A stretch of DNA of 64,000 nt from Pyrus communis (Eukaryota > Streptophyta > Magnoliopsida > Rosales > Rosaceae). Positions 46,440-57,200 of the stretch are shown piece after piece; positions within the stretch are counted from its first letter, which is position 1, and every line of letters begins with the position of its first letter. The stretch is taken from the NCBI RefSeq assembly GCF_963583255.1, contig NC_084804.1, forward strand, positions 30,110,112-30,174,111, in the 5' to 3' direction. Both the position numbers and the translations under genes were made by a program. The notes below the pieces were generated by a model, which made no database searches, was not told where the DNA came from, and saw only the letters and a list, made by a program, of their open reading frames with translations.

Positions 46440-46800
46440 CTACATTTAGGCAAACTAATTTTTTTTTATAATGTATATTTCGATAACAATTTTGTATGTT
46501 CTTCATTTAGGTACATTAATACATTTGATTATTTCGGTATATCCATCGATACAAATATGTAAGTATATTAATTTAATATAATGCATTTCGGTACGTACAA
46601 TTTTGTACATACATTTCGGTATTGACATTTAGGTACATTAATTCGATATAATATATTTCGGTACATACATATAGGTTCATTATGATATATTTCGGAACAA
46701 ACATTTAGGTATAAATATATAGGTACAAACATTTCAGTACAAAGAAGTCAATTTTATATATTTTGGTACATTCATTTTTGTACACTTATGTATTACATAT
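46440..46800 (+). repeat. Degenerate short tandem repeats (ATTTCGGTACATACATTTAGGTAC type)
   Basis: Alternating words ATTTCGGTAC, ACATTTAGGTAC and ATTAATTYGATATAATA repeat about a dozen times with much variation. No coding potential. It lies just outside the proposed right end of the MULE. Confidence 0.6.
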
Positions 46801-47146
46801 TTTTGTATCACCAGTTTCTTTTAATATTTTCTCAGTTATGTTCATTTATAATTAAAGAACTGAATATGTGCATATTAATAAAATTAAAATTTAATGTGGA
46901 GAGATTAAATAAAAATACACAGTAAATAACAAAAATTGAATATAAATTTTAATACAAGTACACTTCAAGGGATTAAATTGAATATGTAATCTAGCACCAG
47001 AATTTTTTTTAATCTTTTGCAATGACTAATGTTTAAAAACCAAAACTAAGGTAAAAGAACTCTATTGGAGAAAACCAGTGTCAAACAAGTAAAGGAAAGA
47101 GAAGCGCACGAGATTTGAAACTGTGAACTTGAGCATAAGTACGTAC
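46801..47146. other. Intergenic, AT-rich
   Basis: No feature recognised between the short-repeat array and the duplicated segment. Confidence 0.4.
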
Positions 47147-47437
47147 TATTTTTCTTTATCTCAAAGCTGGAATTCATTTATATGAAGATATTACAATTGT
47201 AGAAGCATTACTTACAATGTACGAAAAGACCGAGGAGAACCCTCCTCTCCATCCACAATCGCATATAGGTGAAAACTAAACTAAACTAAAATCATGTTCC
47301 GTAGCCATAGATTCATCTTCTATATTTCGCATGACTTAGCTAAATTATGCAATATCCTCTGCAGATGTATTGCAGTCCTTCCAAATACCCCTGCAACGGT
47401 TTTCCGATAGCTGTCGTGCCCAGTGAAGCTCTAATAT
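47147..47437. repeat. Duplicated segment copy A (left part), split by the copia element
   Basis: Resembles 53578-53900 (shared words ATTTATATGAAGATATTACAA and TATCCTCTGC, and the order of blocks). The match resumes after the copia insertion at 52488 (CCAACCCGTAGATGTGCATG against CCAACTCCTAGGTGCATG near 53910). The content is unknown; a minus-strand coding origin is possible. Confidence 0.65.
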
Positions 47438-47796
47438 TGTGGAAATTTTAAGCTTGTTTGAATGTATTTTTCATAGATTGATTGAATGTACAAGGGGGGG
47501 GGGGATATATAATGAGGTACAAGGTTACAAGCAACCCTACCTTGGCAAATCCTACTAACCCATTAAACCCTAAAGTTGTCACTCCTTAAATTAAGGGAGT
47601 GCAGCAAGTAGCTAGCACACAACTATCAACAAGTCATTTAGATGTCAATCTTCCTCAAATTAAAGGATTAGACTTAATAGAGAATCCCAAGGAAAGAGGA
47701 AACATAAAATCTGGCAGCATCAGTCACCCCATATCGTCTAATATCCATATACAGCATCAATCATATGTAGTATCAGTCACCCCATATCGTCTAATA
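47438..47796 (-). repeat. copia 3' LTR
   Basis: On the plus strand it runs from TGTGGAAATTTTAAGC to CGTCTAATA. It has a longer G-run and one more copy of the CACCCCATATCGTCTAATA unit than the other LTR. Confidence 0.85.
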
Positions 47797-47896
47797 CTCC
47801 CCCTTAAGCTGGATCAAGGAGATTGATCGAGCCAAGTTTGTAAATGAGACGCTGAAAAGGTACTAAGGGAAGTGCTTTTGTGAATACATCTGCCAG

Positions 47897-50800
47897 TTAA
47901 TCATGAATGCGAGTATAGATGGTTTGAATAACTTGGGATTGAACTTGTGTCCTAATGTAGTGATAGTTCACCTCAATATGTTTGGTCCTTTCATGAAAAA
48001 CGGGGGTAGCAATGATATGCATGGCTGCTTGATTGTCACACATGAGTGACATTGGAGTAGAACTAGAGAATCCCAAGTCTAAAAGTAGCCCCTTGAGCCA
48101 AATTAACTCACATGTTGTCAATGCCATTGCACGATATTCAGCCTCTATAGTAGAACGTGCAATAACCTGTTATTTTTTGCTTTTCCATGTGACGATGTTT
48201 CCTCTAACAAACGTACAATAGCCAGTGGTAAACTTCCTATCAATTGCATTTTCGGCCCAATCTGCATCGGTGTAGCCATTGATTTAACTGGATTGGTTAT
48301 TCTTCATCTGAATACCTCTACCAATAGAGCCTTTGAGGTAGCGTAGAATTCTTTTGACAATGAAAAGATGTTTCACAGATGGTGCATGCATGAATTGGCT
48401 AACCAGGCTCACAGCATAGGTGATATATGGTCTGGTTATGGTAAGGTATATAGGTTTTCCAACTAACCTTTGGTAGTGACTCATATCGGTGAGAGGTTCT
48501 CCATCCATCTCAAGCTTTAGCTTACTATCAAGGGGAGTGATAGCAAGCTTGCAATCAAGTAATTCAACCTCAGTGAGAAAATCCACAACATACTTATGCT
48601 AATTTAAAAACAAACCCTATTGAGATGTTGCCATTTCAATGCCAAGGAAGTATTTTAGTCTCCCCAGGTCCTTTATGACAAAGGTGTGATTGAGAGATTT
48701 CTTGAGAGCTTCAATTTCAACTTCATTTTTACATGGGATGATGAGATCGTCCACATAACCACCAATATACCAGCTAATCCTTTACGAGTGAACAAGGATG
48801 GGTCCGCATTACTTTGAACAAAACCAGCAGCTTCCAACACTAAACTCAACTTTGCATACCATGCATGTGGAGATTGTTTCAAACCATAGATTGCTTTGTG
48901 CAATCGACACACCATATATCATTTTTATCTTGAGAAGAACCTGGTAAAACACATTTTTTACATCCATTTAATACAATGGCCAGCCACAATTCACAGCCAC
49001 TGAAAGAAGAACCCCTAACAAAGTTCATTTTGGCTACTAGAGCAAATGTGTCCTTGTAGTCTACCCCAAACGTTTGAGTAAAACCACGTGCAACCAATCT
49101 GGCCTTGTGACGTTCAATTGATCCATTAGCCTTAAACTTTGTTTTATAGATCCAACTACTTCTAACAACCTTCTTTCTTAGGGGTGACTTCACAATGCTC
49201 CATGTTTGATTGTTTTCCAAGGCATAAAGTTCATCCTTCATTGCATTTCTCCACTCAGGTATTAGTTGAGCCTCTTGAAAGGTTTGTGGTTCAATGTGAG
49301 CTAGGAATGTGGCATGATTGGGGTGAACACGACTATAACTCAGCACCTCAGTGATGGGGTGTTTGGAAGTGAAGGTGACATAGTCTCGAAGCCTTGCTAG
49401 AGGTTGTTGAGCACGCACAGGATTACGCCTTGAATGAGGTAAAGTGAGAGCCTCTTCGTGACTTTCATCTTTGAGTAGACTCAGTACCATCCTCCAGGTT
49501 TCTTGGTTAAGAAGACACATGAGTAGTTTCACCCACAATCTCTTCTTGTTCATGATTGTTAGTGGCTTCTGGATCCAAGTGCACTGAGTGATCAATGCAC
49601 ACAGGCAAGAGAAATAAATCACACATTAGCTCCCCCTCTCGGGAGTGAGCAACCTCCTTGGAGAAATAGGGAGCTGTTTCCTCAAATCTTACATCCTTAG
49701 ACACAATCATCTTGTTAGTAATAGGATGAAAACATTTGTATCCTTTTTGGGAGGATGAATATCCCATGAAAACACACTTTGCAGCCCTAGCATCCAGTTT
49801 GTCATGGTGCAATGCTTGAACATGAACAAAGCACGTGCAGCCAAAGACTCTCAAATGTGATAAAGTTATATGTCTTCCTTTAAGAGTTTCATAAGGAGAC
49901 TTAAACTCTAAAACACGACTAGGCAATTTGTTGATTAAATAGGTTGCAGTGAGAATGGCTTGTGACCAAAATTTCCTTGGTATGTTCATAAGCAACATCA
50001 ATGCACGAGTCTTCTCAAGTAAATCCATGTTCTTTCTTTCAAAGATCTCATTTTGTTGTGGGGTTCCCACATAGCTTGTCTGGTGAACAATACCATGAGA
50101 GCTTAATTATTGACTCATATTGTTGGATAAGAACTCAGTGCCATTGTCAGTTCTTAGGTTCTGAATGGTTAACTGAAATTGAGTTATGACAAGTTGATGA
50201 AAGTCTTTGAACATAGTAAAGACATCCTTTTTTGATTTTAACAGATATAGCCATGTTGTTCTAAAAAAATCATCTACAAAGATAACAAAATATTTATATC
50301 CATCAAAAGATTCAATAGTTAGATCCCAAACATCAGAGTGTACAAGTTCTAAAGGTTTGCTAGCCCTAGACATTGAGGAACTAAAAGGGAGCCTAGTAAA
50401 CTTGGAGAACTGACAAGTATCACACATTATAGATGATTGATACTTTTTGGGAAAGAGTTTAAGCAAAGCAGTCTCTGATAATCTTTGATGCCAGATTTGT
50501 TGGTCCTTGGAAGAAATTGAATCAACTTGGAAAGCTTTGACTAAACGAGGTTCCTTGCATAGATAGTAAAGACCATTCAGGAAGAACCCTTCACCAATCG
50601 TCTTCTTGGTAAAAGAATCTTGAAACATAACACTGCTTGGTGAGAAAGTGACAAGACAATTTAGGGTTCTAGTGATCTTTCCTATTGATAGAAGTTGAAA
50701 AGGAAAGGTAGGAACAAACAATGCAGTAGACTCAAGGTTGTTTGAAAGCAACTTTACATTTCCCACGCCCAAAACCATGGCCTTTTTTCCATTAGCAACT

Positions 50801-52096
50801 AACACATGACAGGGTTTTGACAAAGTTTGAAAACTGTGTAAGTTTGAGGCTTTGTTTGTCATATGGCCAGTTGCTCCTAAATCGATAATCCAACAATCAT
50901 GTTCAATACTAGTGTGAAGAGTAGTTGAGAATGCACTAAAAATACATGGAGCTTTGCTTCTTGGTAAATTCTTATTTCAGTAAGGAAACTTGCGAACTGC
51001 CCCCAGTAGCGCAGTGGGATTTTCAGTTGTACCCCTTGAGCTTTCTGTAGCTTCTCTATGTCCCTTGGTTTGCATGTACATTGCAAAGTCATTTATGAGC
51101 AAGACAGGATTTGAAGTGAAGTCTTGAATGCTCTCAGCGAATGAGGTATAACTGTGATTTGCTGCATGCTGAGGTTTGTATGAGCCAGTATGGAACTGCC
51201 TTGAAAGAATCATTCTGTGTTGAACTTAGGTTTCAGTTCGGGGTGCAAAATCCAACACTTTTCCACCACGTGACCTACAACATCACAGTAACTGCACTTC
51301 AAGTGTGGATTTTTACCCTTGTAAAGCTTGTTGTCTAAGGGTTTATGTTTGGCAACATAGACTCTTGACTCAAAAATCTTGGAATTCTTCTCCAAGTTCA
51401 TCACCCTTCTTCGAGTTTCCTCACGTTGAACCGTGACACACACCGTTTTGAAGGAAGAAAGTTCGACAGTCATCAAGATGTGACTCCTGAGATCCTCATA
51501 GTCCGAGTTCAAACTAGCAAGCAGCTGATATATCTTGTCTTCTTCAGCTCTTTCAGAAGAATTGCAGCATCAATGGTGTGAAATAGATAAACATCTAACT
51601 CATTCCACATAGTCTTGAGACTTCCCAGGTGCTGCACAAAGGTTTTTCCATCTTGTTGAAGACTGGCAATGTCCCTCTTTAGCTGAAACACTCATGCATA
51701 ATTATTTTGATTCCCGTACATGTCCTTCACAAATTTCCACAGATCATGTGAGGATTCAGAATAGCTGAAGATTTTAGCGATATGTTTCTCCATTGAGTTG
51801 AGAAGCATTGACATGACTTGTTGGTCCTTGCATAACCATGCTTCATATGCTTGGGTAGAAGGCTCGGGTGATTCAACTCCTCCATTGATGAACCCTAGCT
51901 TTCCTCTTCCATCGAGGGCAAGAGACACTACTCTAGACCATGGGAGATAGTTGAATTCATTTAACAAAACTGAGCATAAACGCATATTCGTATTTATCTC
52001 AGTATCTGGAACGAAAGAAGGAGAACTTTGTGAGTTTTCTCCCCCAAGGTTTACTAAACTTGCTTCAAACCATAACTGGAGCTTGAAGATGAACAT
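47897..52096 (-). pseudogene. copia gag-pol polyprotein, broken
   Basis: From the start: gag (52096 to about 51230) with LCSVLLNEFNYLPWSRVV, DLWKFVKDMYGNQNN, a stop near 51691, and a CCHC knuckle CSYCDVVGHVVEKC. The protease motif near 50888-50860 reads WIIDLGATGHM, with Leu in place of the catalytic-site Ser of DSG. Integrase follows (50862 to about 50000): HSDVWDL, LRTDNGTEF and GTPQQNEIFERKN, with a stop between. The reverse transcriptase (about 49300-48650) has WIYKTKFKANGSIERHKARL and then CRLHKAIYGLKQSPHAW; the YVDD motif is present near 48750 but in another frame. RNase H (about 48260-47897) has AEYRAMALTTCELIWLKGLL and CDNQAAMHI. At least six stops or frameshifts separate these parts, so no functional polyprotein is made. 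Confidence 0.88.
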
Positions 52097-52138
52097 CAGT
52101 GGAAAAAAAATGGGCAAAGACAGGTCAAGGACGACACT

Positions 52139-52150
52139 GCTCTGATACCA
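52139..52150 (-). promoter_or_regulatory. copia primer-binding site
   Basis: TGGTATCAGAGC on the minus strand, directly inside the 5' LTR. It matches the 3' end complement of initiator methionine tRNA, the usual copia primer. Confidence 0.85.
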
Positions 52151-52487
52151 TATGGAAATTTTAAGTTTGTTTGATGTATTTTTCATAGATTGATTGAATG
52201 TACAAGGGGGGATATATAATGAGGTAGAAGGTTACAAGCAACCCTACCTTGGCAAATCCTACTAACGGGGTAAACCCTAAAGGTATCACTCCTTAAATTA
52301 AGGGAGTGCAACAAGTAGCTAGCACACAACTATTAACAAGTCATCTAGATGTCAATCTTCCTCAAATTACGGGATTAGACTTAATAGAGAATCCCATGGA
52401 AAGAGGGAACATAAAATCTGGCAGCATCAGTCACCCCATATCGTCTAATATCCATATGCAGCATCAATCACCCCATATCGTCTAACA
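52151..52487 (-). repeat. copia 5' LTR
   Basis: On the minus strand it starts TGTTAGACGATATGGGGTGA and ends TTTCCATA (CA changed to TA). It matches 47438-47796 over its whole length. Confidence 0.85.
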
Positions 52488-52535
52488 AATACCAACCCGT
52501 AGATGTGCATGTTTTCCTTTATATTTTTCACATTT

Positions 52536-53577
52536 ATATTTGACTATTTGTCGAGATAATTTCATTTAATTTTTTAAATAATAACACCAATCTTTATTGC
52601 GACAACAAATGCAGACAAATACACGATATATACAATTTTCCTTCGTTTTGTTAAACAAATACAACATGTGCATCCAGTCTCAACATTTCCCAGAATTCTT
52701 GTGGGTTTTAGTTCTGATTTGGCATCGTCTGGGGTTAGATATACAATTTGTTACTTGCTGGAGCACTTTATGGTGGATGTCTTGGTCACAACTGCTCGTG
52801 GTATAGAGGAAGATCTCGTAAAATGCCTCGCAGGTTCTGTTGGTAATTCCAGACTTTCTGGTTGGTTCATATGTATAGAGGAAGATCTCGTAAAATGCCT
52901 CGCAGCCTCCTTGTTACCGTGCCATTGCAGCACCTGATTATCACCTTCGGAAATGAAATCACAAATACAAAGCATGCTGTCATTAATTTGAACATATATT
53001 TTGGCTATGAATGGTGAAGTTCTGCATGCAACTCCACGAAAGACGGGAATAATCATCCTCGGAACATCACATTTGCAGCGCCAATTGATTTCATGATGGC
53101 ATGGATTATATGGAAAAATAAAAGCTTCTGCATTAAGCGTTTAAGGTATACTAAATGATTTCCTCTTGCTTGGTTGAACGAGGTACATTCCGATGTTACT
53201 TAAATCAAGTTGGATGTATTTTGGGTTAGTACTTCATTACATAGCTTGAGAAAGACGTTTGCAGAATCATTCGCCGTCAACATCGAAGGATTTGCAGCTG
53301 GTACAGTGAGCCTCTGAACTTAGACACCCAATTTTGTTCATAGCACTGAGGAAGCTCCAGTGCCAATTCCGCTTCACTTTCTCAGCAACCAAGGAAGCGA
53401 CAAGTGTTGAGGGAAGCGAGGAATCAAGAGGGTATGTACAAACAGCATGTGAAACCAAGCAAGCAAGAACAAAATCGCCAGCGTAGAGAAGCTAAAAACC
53501 GCATCTAATCAAATATTTGATACAAGTTTTTCCTTTTTAACAAAAGAAGAGTGGACACTCTGTGCAAGATCCTAATT
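52536..53577. other. Unassigned stretch with a 33 bp direct repeat
   Basis: No protein family recognised. Minus-strand frames at 53458-53267 and 53056-52751 encode short unfamiliar peptides. A direct repeat TATAGAGGAAGATCTCGTAA plus ATGCCTCGCAG occurs at about 52802-52833 and 52874-52905, 72 bp apart, in frame with the second peptide. Confidence 0.35.
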
Positions 53578-53957
53578 ATTAGTTTTCTTTCATCTCAAAA
53601 CTGAAATTCTGTTTATATGAAGACATTACAACTGCAGAAGAATTACTTGAAATGTACGGGAAGAGCCACAAAGGACTCTTCTCCATCCATATGTTCTCCA
53701 TAATCACATACAACTGCAAACCAAATTAAACTAAATCCCGTTCCGCAGCCAAATCCGGCTATATCCTCTGCGAATTGTATTGTTTCCCTTCCCAAATAGC
53801 CCTGTAGTTCTATAGTTATCTTGTTTGTTTGTTGAAAAGTATACCCTTCTAATGGTTTTTCGTTAGCTGCCAACCCCGCGTCCTGCGAATCTCTAGTAGT
53901 TCTTCCAACTCCTAGGTGCATGTTTTTCCTTTCCTTGATAGCTGCATCTATATACAT
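53578..53957 (-). other. Duplicated segment copy B, with a hypothetical reading frame
   Basis: Paralogous to 47147-47437 plus 52488-52535. On the minus strand an open frame of 104 codons runs from 53957 to 53643 (MYIDAAIKERKNMHLG... ending ALPVHFK). The other copy has stops in the corresponding frame, so coding is doubtful. No known domain is seen. It lies about 270 bp downstream of the SFH-C stop codon, on the same strand. Confidence 0.4.
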
Positions 53958-54226
53958 TGATCTTATAAAACAACCCAGGAGGAGGCTCTTACGTTTTTTC
54001 TAGGAGTACTCTGCATATTCTGGAGGATGTTTTTCAGTTGCTAATTTGGAACACCTCAACTAATGACAATGCCTGCTGTTATAAAACCATAGGCAAGGTA
54101 GAATTCCCGTCATTCCAAATGGCGAAACACAGACAACACGCATATCTATTTCATCCCTCCTGAGAACCACACAAGCCGGAGCCACTCAATCCACCACACT
54201 AGATAAATGCTTTTAGATCGATCACG
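53958..54226. other. SFH-C 3' region
   Basis: About 270 bp after the SFH-C stop codon, presumably holding its 3' untranslated region. No other feature is seen. Confidence 0.4.
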
Positions 54227-57200
54227 TCACCAACAGAATAAGCTCTGCAATTACAGTCCAAAACGCAAGATGGTCTAAATATAAACTTCCAATAGATCTG
54301 AGATACAAATAAACTTGAACTGGCTAAGCATGTATTAGGTATTTAGTTACATACAAATTTCTTTTCCTTGTCGACGGAGGCTAGAAGCTCCTCTTGTTTA
54401 AGACGGGCTTCCTCCAGTGCCTAAAAAAAAACAAACAAAAAGAAAACACGTATAAGTTTTCCTTTTCTTGCTTCAATTTTAACTGCAATAATAGAATTGA
54501 AAATTTCAAGACATTACCTTCTTGGCTTCTGTCAGCTCTTGTTCCAAAGCATTGATGCGGTCAAGAGCAGCCTTTAGCTTTTCTTCTTTCTGCATCTCAA
54601 CCTTGAAAGCCATTCGCACAAAAAGAAATGGATATGATTACGTTTATTGTTGTCCTGATTTGGATCTTTCTTTTTCTGGTATGCAAACTTCAATAAAAGA
54701 ATTCAAGAATATCAAGATGATTACTTGCTTGGTTGAAGACAGCTCTTGTTCCAAGGCACTGAGTCGATTGAGAGCAGCGTTCAGCCTTTCTGCCTCTCTC
54801 TCAGTTCCCTTGCAAACCATTGAATCAACATCGTCATATCCCATGGGATACATTCTCGGAGTTAAAAGCTGCACAAGATGAAGCAAATGAGCATATCATA
54901 TAATAAGGCCCAGCAAGTGCCATGTCCAGAATTTTCTCCCTATGGAGGCAAAGTTGAACTATAATAAGACTAAATATTTCAAAAAAGAGACAGTTAGAGA
55001 GTTAGTGTTAACTGATTGATAAATATGCGAAAAAGATAAAGGGCCCTGCATACTTCTTCAGGCAAAGAAGAGAGATGGTCTGAGTGCGTTTCAGCCTCTA
55101 AAAACGTATCTGAGCAGAAAGAATCCATTCTCTTCATGTGGTAGCATACCAAGAGAAAATAGCAACAAAATCAACGTCAGGAAACTGAGAATTTTATAAA
55201 ATCTGAGACAAGAAGGTTTGAAGATGGGCCATAAACACACAAAAATGAAAAGGCAACTTGAGCCAAGGTCTGAGTACATTTGTGCAAGCCATCGCGTCTT
55301 CGGGGATTAACTTCTCTTCAGAGACTTTTGGCTCCTCTTTAGAGACTTTTGGCTCCTCTTCAGAGACTTTCGTCTCGTCTTCAGATATTTTCTTCTCCTC
55401 TTCCAATATTTTCTCCTCCTGTTTCTCCTCCAGATCGCCTGATGAAGTGTTGCTTGTGCATTTGGCCTCACGAATACTCTGAACCATCTGCCTCATCAAA
55501 ATAACAGATTTGGAGATTATTTTCACATTACAATACAAATTAGGATAAAAAAAAAATTCAATTACTTGCTGATAAATTCGGTTGGTTTACCACTATCCCC
55601 AAAGGCTAAGCTGTTATATTGTTGGACAACATTTATTTAATTCCAAAACTCTCCCTCACATATGGCCTCTCTCCAACACTAATATTGAAAGGTTGTAATT
55701 GCAGGCGTTCAAACTAAGGCTGTTGATTTTCCATTTTCCTAAAAGCTCAAGTTGTTAACGGGTCAAGAATTATTTCATATTCGAACTGTAGAAAATCACC
55801 TTGATTATTTCTGTATCGTTCCATGGGCCCTTATCAGAGAGCATGCAACCACCCTTATCAGCACAAGTGCAACTACCACCGAAAAAATCTGGTAGCTCAC
55901 TGCAGGTTCAACATAAAGAAGAGTATTATAACAGGAAGCTTGGTTAGCTCAGACTGAACAAGATACAGATGAAGAAATGTAAAGCAAGATGAAGAAGTGG
56001 ATAGAAGAAAAAATAGTTTTCCTAGAACGATACTTACGTGGCCTCAATTATTTCAAGCAACTTGCTCTGATATTGATTTCCCAGAACCTGACGCAAAATA
56101 TAAACAACTTTAGCACCAGTACTAGATAAAAAATTTCACTAGTTTAGAGTGAAGAAGGGACGAAAGCTTACATTGATTTTCGAAGTGGTCTTGGGATCAA
56201 GGAAAGATTTGACAGTGTTCCATAACAGCCTAAATCCAGAACCAGCATTGATGATGAACATACGGTTCAGGGTCTACGTTAAAAAAAAGTTCAATCAGCA
56301 CCACAGAATATGAAAACTATCTTTCATGATAGTTAAACAATCCAAGAATCTTGTTTCACGCAAAACTTGAAATCATACAGCCTTTTACTGGATACCTCAG
56401 GATAATTGTCACCATCAACCTTCTGAAGGCGCTGGATGAGTTCCCTTGCAGATTTATTTAAACTTGTAAGCCCCTGCGGATCAAGTAAATATATAAATAT
56501 AACCCATCATGTTTGACACCACAATAGTTAGATCTAACAAGAAGATCCCCTTAATAATAAATGAATTAGAATATCAGTTTCTCTACAGAATAATTGGATA
56601 TCTCCAATTAACCAATATTAAGAGAGTTTTCACATACCACTCCTTGGACATCAAGAATAGTGGTACTCTGATCAATGTGCTTTTTTGCTGCAACGGAACA
56701 GGCAGGGAATTTACAGATAAAGGTCCTCTCAAACTCCCGTACGTGGTACCTTACATACCGGTCCATTGTTGTTGCTTGCATCAGCTTATTAGAATCAACT
56801 TGACCCAGTTTCTCAATGTAGACAGGCCGTCCATCCTTATCAACTCCATGATGCCCTTGTGGATAGTATTTCAAGACTTCATCGACTTCCTTGAACTCAA
56901 AGTCCTTAGAGAAAAAACAAAAGGAAAAATTTCAGACAAACAACAGCTATTCCAACTAAACCAATCTCCACCATATTCCAAGTTCAACATAAGCATTGAA
57001 AACTACCTCCATAATAGTGTCAGCACCATATTCCTGCCTCCATTGGAGCATGTCAGACCACATTTGCTTTGTTTTCTCAACATCAAATTTCCGGGCCCTT
57101 AAAAATCTGCACCATCATACAACAGTATAACAAACAACCCATTCATAACCGGATATAGCACCTCGGGCATAAAAAATTGTTATGGCCAATCAAAACAGAG

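Larger units (their letters stand above)
39850..46440. mobile_element. Mutator-like (MULE) element, about 6.6 kb, decayed
   Basis: The ends near 39890-39945 and 46340-46405 look like diverged inverted repeats: ACTACACTTTTTAAACATTTCAAGAAAGGACA-like on the left, with an ACTCCACACCTTTTAAAACA-type match on the right read inverted. Exact boundaries and a 9 bp target duplication could not be fixed. Between them are a MURA-like transposase on the plus strand and an opposing second gene on the minus strand, the two-gene layout of autonomous MuDR-type elements. Both genes are broken. Confidence 0.55.
47438..52487 (-). mobile_element. Ty1/copia LTR retrotransposon, full-length but decayed (5.05 kb)
   Basis: Two LTRs (47438-47796 and 52151-52487) are flanked by AATAT (47433-47437) and AATAC (52488-52492), a 5 bp target duplication with one change. 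The element reads on the minus strand. A primer-binding site complementary to initiator-Met tRNA (TGGTATCAGAGC, 52150-52139) abuts the 5' LTR. A purine tract AAGGGGGAG (about 47805-47797) abuts the 3' LTR. The order gag, protease, integrase, reverse transcriptase, RNase H is that of copia elements. LTR differences (for example an extra repeat block in 47438-47796) and many frame breaks indicate an old insertion. Confidence 0.92.

Noticed and set aside
52751..53458. A conserved gene downstream of SFH-C
   Set aside because: Only short frames without known domain or plausible splicing were found.
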